Assembly: GCA_903867985.1 (NCBI GenBank)
Contig: CAIPTO010000082.1
Location: forward strand, 1-64,000
Length of the DNA stretch: 64,000 bases
Direction: 5' to 3'
Source of the DNA: an uncultured Elusimicrobia bacterium
Lineage (GTDB): Bacteria > Elusimicrobiota > Elusimicrobia > Elusimicrobiales > UBA9959
The notes beneath the pieces are model-generated. The model was not told the DNA's origin. It searched no databases and saw only the letters and a list, made by a program, of their open reading frames with translations. Positions within the stretch are counted from its first letter, which is position 1. Every line of letters starts with the position of its first letter. Made by a program: the position numbers and the translations under genes. Below are positions 50,984 to 58,598 of this stretch, piece after piece.

Positions 50984-52087
50984 ATGCACACAATACTTGT
51001 CACCGGCGGCGCCGGGTTTATAGGCTCAAATTTTATACGCTTTGTTTTTGAGAAAACCGGTTTTTCCGGCAGGATAGTGAACCTGGATAAGCTGACCTAC
51101 GCCGGCAATCTGGAAAGCCTGGAAGATATCCGCCGCAAATATAAAGGCCGCTATACTTTTGTTAAAGGCGACATCTGCGATTATAAAACCGTTCTGGGGC
51201 TGATGAAAAAGCACGGCGTGGATACAGTGGCGCATTTCGCGGCCGAATCCCACGTCGACCGCTCTATCTACGGACCGAAGGATTTTATAGAGACGAACAT
51301 TCACGGCACGTTCAGCCTGCTTGAAGCCGCCCGCCAGTTCTGGCAGCCGGCGCCGGAAAAAAAGGCGTCTTCGGGGCTTCGCTTCCGTTTCCACCATGTC
51401 AGCACGGACGAGGTCTACGGTTCCCTGGGGAAAACCGGGAAGTTCAGGGAAACTACCCCTTACGATCCCCGCAGCCCCTATTCCGCTTCGAAAGCTTCTT
51501 CTGACCATATCGTACGGGCTTACCACCATACCTACGGTCTGCCGGTCACTATTTCAAACTGCTCTAATAATTACGGCCCCTATCATTTTCCGGAAAAACT
51601 TATTCCTCTGGCTATTTTAAACGCGCTGGAGGGCAAACCGCTCCCGGTTTACGGCGACGGCCTGCAGGTGCGCGACTGGCTGTATGTCACGGACCATTGT
51701 GCTGCCATCTGGCGTATCCTTCAGAAAGGCCGGGCGGGGGAAACCTATAACATAGGAGGCAACTGCGAGAAGGCCAATATAGATGTCGTTAAAGAGATCT
51801 GCCGCGGACTTGAGCGCGCGCGCCCGTCACGCGGCAATCCGGCTTTAAAAGGGCGGAAATATTCCGACCTTATAACTTTTGTCAAAGACCGGCCCGGCCA
51901 TGACCGCCGTTACGCCATAGACGCCTCCAGGATCAAGGGGGAACTAGGTTGGAGGCCGGCCCACGATTTTAAAACCGGCCTCGCGTCCACCATAAACTGG
52001 TATCTGCAAAATGCCGCCTGGCTGGCCTCCGTTAAAAAAGCTTCCTATTCCGGCTGGCTGGATAAGAACTATAGCTGCCGTAAGTAG
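50984..52087 (+). CDS. rfbB: dTDP-glucose 4,6-dehydratase
   Basis: [53 protein letters not shown]. Confidence 0.96.
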   Translation: MHTILVTGGAGFIGSNFIRFVFEKTGFSGRIVNLDKLTYAGNLESLEDIRRKYKGRYTFVKGDICDYKTVLGLMKKHGVDTVAHFAAESHVDRSIYGPKDFIETNIHGTFSLLEAARQFWQPAPEKKASSGLRFRFHHVSTDEVYGSLGKTGKFRETTPYDPRSPYSASKASSDHIVRAYHHTYGLPVTISNCSNNYGPYHFPEKLIPLAILNALEGKPLPVYGDGLQVRDWLYVTDHCAAIWRILQKGRAGETYNIGGNCEKANIDVVKEICRGLERARPSRGNPALKGRKYSDLITFVKDRPGHDRRYAIDASRIKGELGWRPAHDFKTGLASTINWYLQNAAWLASVKKASYSGWLDKNYSCRK

Positions 52088-52135
52088 AGGATTGGAGGAT
52101 TAGAGGACTAGAGGACTAGAGGACTAGAGGATTGG
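52086..52135. repeat. Word repeat (GGATTGGAGGATTAGAGGACTAGA family, one-armed)
   Basis: GAGGATTGGAGGATTAGAGGACTAGAGGACTAGAGGACTAGAGGATTGG. Confidence 0.88.
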
Positions 52136-52206
52136 CTGTGGTGATTTTCATTATTTGATAGAATGTCTTTAACCTGATAAGTCAATAACTGAAAAGGGGA
52201 TTTTTT

Positions 52207-52974
52207 ATGAAAGTAGTCATTTTGGCTGGCGGGATGGGCACCCGTTTAAGCGAAGAGACCGACCTGAAACCCAAGCCCATGGTTGAGATAGGCGAAAGGC
52301 CCATGCTCTGGCATATTATGAAACTTTACTCCCATTACGGGTTTAACGATTTCATCATCTGCCTGGGCTACAAGGGCTATATGATAAAAGAATACTTCGC
52401 CAATTATTTTATGCATCAGGCGGATGTTACCATAGACATGAAAACCAATAAGGTAGAGATCCATCACCAGAAGGCCGAACCCTGGAAGGTAACGCTGGTG
52501 GACACCGGCCTTAATACCATGACCGGCGGCCGGATAAAAAAAATTGAGAAATACATAGACAATAAACCGTTTCTTCTTACCTACGGCGACGGCCTTTCCG
52601 ACGTGAACATCAAAGACCTGGTTGATTTTCATAAAAAGAGCGGCAATCTCGCTACGCTTACTGCCGTGCAGACCCTGGGGCGTTTCGGCGCGCTGGAAAT
52701 TGCCCCAAAGGGCGGCGTTAAAGCCTTCAGGGAAAAGCCGGTGGGCGACGGAGCCTGGATAAACGGCGGATTTTTTGTCGTTGAGCCTGCCGCGCTTAAA
52801 TTGCTTAAAGACGACTCCACAGTCTGGGAGCGCGAACCCCTCGAGCGTCTGGCGCGGGATAACAAACTGGGCGCTTATAAACATGCCGGGTTCTGGAAAT
52901 GCATGGATACTTTAAGGGATAAAGTGGAGTTCGAAAAACTCTGGCGGGATAACGCGGCACCGTGGAAAAGATGA
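52207..52974 (+). CDS. rfbF: Glucose-1-phosphate cytidylyltransferase
   Basis: [64 protein letters not shown]. Confidence 0.97.
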   Translation: MKVVILAGGMGTRLSEETDLKPKPMVEIGERPMLWHIMKLYSHYGFNDFIICLGYKGYMIKEYFANYFMHQADVTIDMKTNKVEIHHQKAEPWKVTLVDTGLNTMTGGRIKKIEKYIDNKPFLLTYGDGLSDVNIKDLVDFHKKSGNLATLTAVQTLGRFGALEIAPKGGVKAFREKPVGDGAWINGGFFVVEPAALKLLKDDSTVWEREPLERLARDNKLGAYKHAGFWKCMDTLRDKVEFEKLWRDNAAPWKR

Positions 52975-53008
52975 GCATCGTCGGCTCTATTTGAAAGAGG
53001 GAATGAAT

Positions 53009-54124
53009 ATGAAAAAAGCTTTAATCGCCGGTATCACAGGACAGGACGGAGCGTATCTCACTGAATTGCTGCTTAAGAAAGGCTATGAAGTATACGGCGT
53101 ACGCAGAAGGGTTTCAGTTGACAACACCTCCCGCCTCAGAGAATATCTGGGCGAAGGTTTTAAAAATCCAAGGCTTAAACTGGTGTACGGCGATATGACG
53201 GATTCGGCCAGCGTTACCCGCCTGATAGAAAGAATACGGCCCGACGAAATATACAACCTGGCCGCCCAGAGCCATGTGGCGGTGAGCTTTGAGCAGCCGG
53301 AATACACAGCCAATTGCGATGCCATCGGCACCCTGCGCCTCCTTGAAGCCGTCAAGACGCTGGGGCTCCTCAAAAAAACAAAGATATACCAGGCCTCCAC
53401 TTCCGAACTTTTCGGCAGGGTACGCGCCATCCCGCAGAACGAGAATACCCCCTTTTATCCCCGCTCGCCGTACGGTGTCGCTAAACTTTACGGTTATTGG
53501 ATAATCGTCAATTACCGCGAATCCTACGGCCTCTTCGCTTCAAACGGCATTCTCTTTAACCACGAGTCCGCGCTGCGCGGCGAAACTTTCGTCACCCGCA
53601 AGGTGACTATCGCTCTTTCGCGGATACTGATGGGGCTTGAGGATTGCCTTCACCTCGGTAATCTGAACTCCAAACGGGACTGGGGCCACGCCAAGGATTA
53701 TGTGGAAGCCATGTGGCTGATACTCCAGCAGAAAACCGCCGAGGATTTTGTCATAGCCACCGGCAAACAATATTCCGTGCGCCAATTTATAGAGGAAGCG
53801 GCAAAATTCATGGGCGTTGCCATAAAATGGCAGGGCAAAGGCCTGAATGAGCGCGGCGTAGTGGCCGGGATCTTTAAGCCGCATGACGGCTCCGGTATAA
53901 CCCCTGAAATGGTAAAGCTGAAAAAAGGCGACGTGATAGTCCGCGTAGATCCGGCTTATTTCAGGCCGGCGGAGGTCGACACGCTGCTGGGCGATTCCTC
54001 CAAGGCCAGAAAGAAGCTGGGCTGGAAGCCTAAAGTCGATTTCAACGGACTTGTCAAAGAGATGATGTTCGCCGACCTGAAGGCGGCGCGCAAGGAAATA
54101 CATCTTAAGAAAGGCGGATTTTAA
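53009..54124 (+). CDS. gmd: GDP-mannose 4,6-dehydratase
   Basis: [34 protein letters not shown]...[18 protein letters not shown]...[16 protein letters not shown]. Confidence 0.95.
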   Translation: MKKALIAGITGQDGAYLTELLLKKGYEVYGVRRRVSVDNTSRLREYLGEGFKNPRLKLVYGDMTDSASVTRLIERIRPDEIYNLAAQSHVAVSFEQPEYTANCDAIGTLRLLEAVKTLGLLKKTKIYQASTSELFGRVRAIPQNENTPFYPRSPYGVAKLYGYWIIVNYRESYGLFASNGILFNHESALRGETFVTRKVTIALSRILMGLEDCLHLGNLNSKRDWGHAKDYVEAMWLILQQKTAEDFVIATGKQYSVRQFIEEAAKFMGVAIKWQGKGLNERGVVAGIFKPHDGSGITPEMVKLKKGDVIVRVDPAYFRPAEVDTLLGDSSKARKKLGWKPKVDFNGLVKEMMFADLKAARKEIHLKKGGF

Positions 54125-54133
54125 GGAGCGTCA

Positions 54134-55603
54134 ATGAAGGCGATCATACTTGCCGGCGGCTCGGGTACGCGGCTTTGGCCTGTTTCGCGGTACGGCCTGC
54201 CCAAGCAGTTTATAAAACTGAACGGCGGTAAATCCCTGCTTTGCCAGACCGTGGAACGCCTGGCGGCCGTAGTGCCGCTGAAAGATATTTTTGTTATCAC
54301 CAACGAGGATTATCACTTTCACGTGCAGGAAGACCTTAAATCAGTGTCGCCGGATATACAGGATAATATCATTCTTGAACCGGTGGGGCGCAACACGGCC
54401 CCGGCTATAGCGCTGGTGATGAAGTACTGCCTGGAGAAGCTTAAATGCGCTAAGAGCGAGGTTGTTTTTATCTGCCCTTCCGATCATATCCTGGAGCCGG
54501 TGGAAAAGTTCGCCCGCTACGCCAAACAGGCCGAAGTCGCCGCCAAGGCCGGCAGCATTGTTACCTTCGGCATAAAGCCCAGCCGCCCTGAAACAGGCTA
54601 CGGCTATATTAAAGCGGGGACCAGAATAGTCACATGTCAAAAGTCGCAGGTTAAAAATAAAAAATCCGCCGATTCCGTAAAGCCTGCAGCCTGTGAAAGT
54701 CTTTTCGCTAACGTTTATAAGGTCGCGCACTTTACCGAAAAGCCTGATCGTGCAATAGCCGAGAAATATCTTAAAGACGGTAATTATTATTGGAATCTGG
54801 GCATCTTCGCGTTTACGATCGGCGCCATGCTGGCGGAATTTAAAGCTTACGCTCCGGAAATAAGCCGCAAAATGGGGCAGACTTTCGCAAAAATGACGGC
54901 GGATTTTAAGGATATCCCGCCCATTTCCATAGATTACGCCGTGATGGAGAAGTCTAAAAATACCGCGGTCCTGCCGATAGACATTCTCTGGTCAGACGTC
55001 GGCTCATGGGATTCTTTACCCGAAGTTATCAAGCCGGATTTCCAGGGTAATGTGAAAATCGGCGACGTGATAGCCGTCGATACGGTAAAAACCATAGTGA
55101 TGGGGGAAAACCGGCTTATTTCAACGATAGGGCTTAAAGACCTGATAATTGTGGACACCCCCGACGCTCTGCTTATAGCCCGCCGCGGCCAGGCCCAGCG
55201 CGTTAAAGAAATAGTGGACATGCTTAAAGAGCGCAAGCGTAAAGAAGTTGAGGAGCATACCACCACTTACCGGCATTGGGGTTCTTATACCGTTCTGGAA
55301 GAAGGCCCCCGCTACAAGATAAAACGCATAGTGGTTAAACCAGGCCAGAAGCTCAGCCACCAGGTGCACTACCACCGCAGCGAGCACTGGGTTATAGTTA
55401 AGGGCACGGCAAAAGCCACTATAGGCAAAAAGTCATTTATAGTGCATGAGAACGAAAGCACCTATGTGCCAAAATCCACCGGGCACCGCGTGGGGAACCC
55501 CGGCAAAGTTCCGCTTGAAATAATAGAGGTTCAGAACGGCGAATATGTCGGCGAAGACGATATCGTGCGGCTGGATGACGCTTACGAGCGGCGGCGACAT
55601 TAG
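54134..55603 (+). CDS. manC: Mannose-1-phosphate guanylyltransferase/mannose-6-phosphate isomerase
   Basis: [29 protein letters not shown]...HRSEHWVIVKGTAKATIGKKSFIVHENESTYVPKSTGHRVGNPG. Confidence 0.95.
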   Translation: MKAIILAGGSGTRLWPVSRYGLPKQFIKLNGGKSLLCQTVERLAAVVPLKDIFVITNEDYHFHVQEDLKSVSPDIQDNIILEPVGRNTAPAIALVMKYCLEKLKCAKSEVVFICPSDHILEPVEKFARYAKQAEVAAKAGSIVTFGIKPSRPETGYGYIKAGTRIVTCQKSQVKNKKSADSVKPAACESLFANVYKVAHFTEKPDRAIAEKYLKDGNYYWNLGIFAFTIGAMLAEFKAYAPEISRKMGQTFAKMTADFKDIPPISIDYAVMEKSKNTAVLPIDILWSDVGSWDSLPEVIKPDFQGNVKIGDVIAVDTVKTIVMGENRLISTIGLKDLIIVDTPDALLIARRGQAQRVKEIVDMLKERKRKEVEEHTTTYRHWGSYTVLEEGPRYKIKRIVVKPGQKLSHQVHYHRSEHWVIVKGTAKATIGKKSFIVHENESTYVPKSTGHRVGNPGKVPLEIIEVQNGEYVGEDDIVRLDDAYERRRH

Positions 55604-55620
55604 AGGCCGCCTGAACATGT

Positions 55621-56781
55621 ATGAAAAATAAAAACCTTCCATCCTCATCTTTTTGGCGTGACAAAAAGGTATTCCTCACCGGACATACCGGCTTTAAAGG
55701 CGCCTGGCTCTCCATCTGGCTGGACGCTATGGGAGCAGAAGTCACAGGTTACGCTCTTAAGCCTCCCACAAAACCGAGCCTTTTCGAACTGTGCCGCGTT
55801 GACCGCTCCGTTAAGTCACTTATAGCCGATATCCGTGACGCAGGGCGCCTGCAAAAAGCTGTCCTGGCGGCAAGGCCGGAAATAGTAATTCACATGGCCG
55901 CCCAGCCCATAGTCCGGCAATCCTATAAAGATCCGCGCGAAACTTATGAAACCAATGTCATGGGTACGGTAAACCTGCTTGAGGCCGTCCGTAATTGCGG
56001 TACTGTGCGGGCCGTAGTCAATGTCACCACCGATAAATGCTACGAAAACAAGGAGCATCTCCGCGGGTACAAAGAGGATGAACCCATGGGCGGTTATGAT
56101 CCGTACTCAAGCAGCAAGGCCTGTTCAGAACTCGTCACTGCGGCCTATCGCAACTCCTTCTTTAATCCCAAATCTTATCGTGCCTCCTGCCGATCCTCCA
56201 GTCCTCTAATCCTCCAGTCCTCTAATCCTCCAGTCCTCCAATGCGCCCACCATGTGGCCCTGGCTTCAGCCCGGGCGGGAAATGTTATCGGTGGCGGGGA
56301 TTGGGCGGCCGACCGCCTTATTCCGGACATAATACGCGCGGCTTTAAAGGGGGACAAAGTCCTTATCCGCAATCCCAGGGCAATACGCCCCTGGCAGCAT
56401 GTTTTGGAACCGCTCAGCGGCTATCTGGTTCTGGCTGAAAAACTTTATAAGCGGGGCCCCGGTTACGCCCAGGCCTGGAATTTCGGTCCCGACGCGGGCG
56501 ACGCCAAAGACGTGGAATGGATAGCGGAACGGATGTTCTCCGCCTGGCCCGAAGCCCCCGGCTACGCTCTGGATAAAGGCCTTCACCCCCATGAAGCGCA
56601 TTACCTGAAACTTGACTCCGCCAAAGCCCGCCGCGAACTCGGCTGGGCCCCGCGCTGGCGCATAGGCCAGGCCATAGATAAAATAATAGAATGGACCCTG
56701 GCGTATCAAAACAGTCTGGATATGCGGGATGTGACCCTTGGACAAATAAAGGAATATATTGCCATAAGCCATAGGCTTTAG
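55621..56781 (+). CDS. rfbG: CDP-glucose 4,6-dehydratase, with in-frame palindromic-repeat insertion and repeat-derived C-terminus
   Basis: FLTGHTGFKGAWLSIWLDAMGAEVTGYAL, VNVTTDKCYEN, DPYSSSKACSELV, AGNVIGGGDWA, HPHEAHYLKLD. Confidence 0.95.
   Translation: MKNKNLPSSSFWRDKKVFLTGHTGFKGAWLSIWLDAMGAEVTGYALKPPTKPSLFELCRVDRSVKSLIADIRDAGRLQKAVLAARPEIVIHMAAQPIVRQSYKDPRETYETNVMGTVNLLEAVRNCGTVRAVVNVTTDKCYENKEHLRGYKEDEPMGGYDPYSSSKACSELVTAAYRNSFFNPKSYRASCRSSSPLILQSSNPPVLQCAHHVALASARAGNVIGGGDWAADRLIPDIIRAALKGDKVLIRNPRAIRPWQHVLEPLSGYLVLAEKLYKRGPGYAQAWNFGPDAGDAKDVEWIAERMFSAWPEAPGYALDKGLHPHEAHYLKLDSAKARRELGWAPRWRIGQAIDKIIEWTLAYQNSLDMRDVTLGQIKEYIAISHRL
56193..56240. repeat. Three 16-bp word units inside rfbG
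   Basis: ATCCTCCAGTCCTCTA x2 then ATCCTCCAGTCCTCCA. Confidence 0.92.
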
Positions 56782-57246
56782 GCCGTAAGCTATAAGCCGT
56801 AGGCAGATTGGAAGAGGGAGCGAAATGGAAAAGTGGAAGAGTCTTGAGGTTTGGCAACTTGCTAATGATCTGGCGCATAAGGTTTATTTGGCAACAAAAG
56901 ATTTTCCTAAAGAAGAGCTATATGGGCTGACATCCCAATTACGCCGGGCTGCTTTGTCAGTTCCTACGAATATAGTGGAGGGACATTCCAGGAGTGGGGA
57001 TAAAGAACTTGCACGATTCTTAAATATTTCTTTGGGATCTCTCGGCGAAACAAAGTATCTTCTTTTCTTTTCAAATCAGTTGCAGTATTTGCCGGAGAAG
57101 TCTTTTCTTGAGTTGGATAAGTTAACCCAAGACGTTGGCGTAAAACTTTGGGCGTTCTATAAAGTTGTAAAAGAATAGTTCTGTTCTGCGTATGGCTAAA
57201 TCTTATGGCCTAAAGCCTAAAGCCTAAAGCCTAAAGCTTATGGCAA
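56758..57246. mobile_element. Candidate S23-encoding word-repeat element: inverted arms flanking a four-helix-bundle ORF
   Basis: Left arm 56758..56806 and right arm 57186..57246 are imperfect inverted repeats with 10-nt perfect termini TTGCCATAAG/CTTATGGCAA. Confidence 0.6.
56825..57178 (+). CDS. Four-helix bundle protein (S23 / 23S rRNA intervening-sequence protein family, Avd-related fold)
   Basis: KWKSLEVWQLANDLAHKVYLATKDFPKEELYGLTSQLRRAALSVPTNIVEGHSRSGDKELARFLNISLGSLGETKYLL. Confidence 0.93.
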   Translation: MEKWKSLEVWQLANDLAHKVYLATKDFPKEELYGLTSQLRRAALSVPTNIVEGHSRSGDKELARFLNISLGSLGETKYLLFFSNQLQYLPEKSFLELDKLTQDVGVKLWAFYKVVKE

Positions 57247-57268
57247 ACCTAATCGATAAGGCTCTACT

Positions 57269-58012
57269 ATGGAAATAATATTCTTAGGCACCAACGGTTG
57301 GTATGATACTAAACTCGGTAACGCCGTCTGCGTACTTCTCAAAACCGAAAAATACGACATCGTCATGGACGCCGGCAACGGCATCTATAAGCTGGACCAA
57401 TATGTGGACGGTTCAAAACCCGTTTATCTTTTTTTAAGCCATTTCCATCTGGATCACATAGTCGGCCTTCACATCCTGACAAAGTTTAATTTTAAAAAGG
57501 GTATGACCATTTGCGCCGGTAAAGGCGCCAATAAAACGTTAAATTCGATCCTTCGCCGCCCGTTCACCATCCCGCTGAAAAAATTAAGGACCAAAACCGG
57601 CGTTCTGGAGCTGCCGGCGCAGGCCGCGCGAATACCTTTTGACGTCAAATGCCTTCCTCTGGTTCACGCCGATCCTGTGCTGGGCTACAGATTTAATATA
57701 GACGGCAAAATTGTGACTTATTGCACCGATACCGGCTATTGCCCGAATTCATTAAAACTGGCAGCAGGCGCGGACCTGCTTATAAGCGAATGCGCCCACA
57801 GGCCGGGTGAGGAGAATCCCGGCTGGCCTCACATGAACCCGGAAAGCGCTGCCGCTCTGGCCAAAGAAGCCGGGGTGAAAAAGCTGATCCTTGTCCATTT
57901 CGGCGCCGACAGATATCCCGCCATGAAAGACCGGGAAAACGCCCAAAAAATAGCCCGAAAAACCTTCAGAAACACCCGGGCCGCAGTTGATGGCCTGCGC
58001 ATGGTGATTTAA
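57269..58012 (+). CDS. MBL-fold metallohydrolase (RNase Z-like)
   Basis: LFLSHFHLDHIVGLHIL ... CTDTGYC ... LISECAH ... HMNPESAAALAKEAGVKKLILVHFG. Confidence 0.9.
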   Translation: MEIIFLGTNGWYDTKLGNAVCVLLKTEKYDIVMDAGNGIYKLDQYVDGSKPVYLFLSHFHLDHIVGLHILTKFNFKKGMTICAGKGANKTLNSILRRPFTIPLKKLRTKTGVLELPAQAARIPFDVKCLPLVHADPVLGYRFNIDGKIVTYCTDTGYCPNSLKLAAGADLLISECAHRPGEENPGWPHMNPESAAALAKEAGVKKLILVHFGADRYPAMKDRENAQKIARKTFRNTRAAVDGLRMVI

Positions 58013-58256
58013 CTCCGCTCAGTCCTTTGCTGACTGCAGCAAACTCATTAAAAATGGCATATAGGGGAGCCAGTAAGTTCGCGAGGTCGCCGAGGGGTGG
58101 GTTCCAAAAACCAGGGTCGGGACACACCGTGCCCGCCCTTCCCTTCCTCAGCCTCGCCGCTTACGTAAGTCTCGGCTTCCGGAGGGTTTTTTCCACCCAC
58201 CCCTCGGCGCCTGCTCCATTGATTCATATGTGAGGCCTGCGCATGGTGATTTAACT
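57992..58256. repeat. 23-bp direct repeat GGCCTGCGCATGGTGATTTAACT (57992..58014, 58234..58256) flanking a segment with internal inverted repeat
   Basis: Direct reading of both copies; internal GCCGAGGGGTGGG / CCCACCCCTCGGC. Confidence 0.85.
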
Positions 58257-58331
58257 TCGCCAGTCCTGCACTAGCTTTAAAAATGCAGTCAAATGCAACA
58301 TTTGCGCCAAGTGGGTCCTTTGGGCGGATCC

Positions 58332-58360
58332 GCCAGTCCTTTGGCCCTCTAATCCTCTCA
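58332..58360. repeat. Degenerate word repeat (CCTCTAATCCTC family)
   Basis: GCCAGTCCTTTGGCCCTCTAATCCTCTCA. Confidence 0.45.
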
Positions 58361-58382
58361 TACAAATTGCTATAATTAACCT

Positions 58383-58555
58383 AAATCCTGCAGTTAAAGA
58401 TAGATTTCGTTTGGGAAAACCGGGAACATGATTATTCTGCAGGATTTCCCGCACACCGGGCTGAGGGCCCAGCGCTATGCGCGCCTGGCCCGAAGAGGTG
58501 TATGCCTCCCGAATGGGCGCCCGCAATGCGGGCGGAAAGTTGCAGCTGCAACTTT
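58383..58555. promoter_or_regulatory. Structured leader upstream of rfbH with three inverted repeats
   Basis: AAATCCTGCAG/CTGCAGGATTT (58383..58393/58437..58447); CGCCCGC-AAT-GCGGGCG (58518..58534); 20-bp palindrome AAAGTTGCAGCTGCAACTTT (58536..58555). Confidence 0.6.
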
Positions 58556-58598
58556 TAGGTTAACTATATAATAAGCGATTTGGAACTGAGGGACTGAA

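Noticed and set aside
56175-56372. Minus-strand ORFs encoding GLEDWRI-type repeats (also 59045..59359, 58048..58365)
   Set aside because: They are translations of the palindromic word repeats on the reverse strand; no evidence of expression. Useful only as a marker of the repeat family.
56825-57178. S23/Avd-like protein considered as part of a diversity-generating retroelement
   Set aside because: No reverse transcriptase and no template/variable repeat pair found in the window; the sequence fits the generic S23 four-helix-bundle family.
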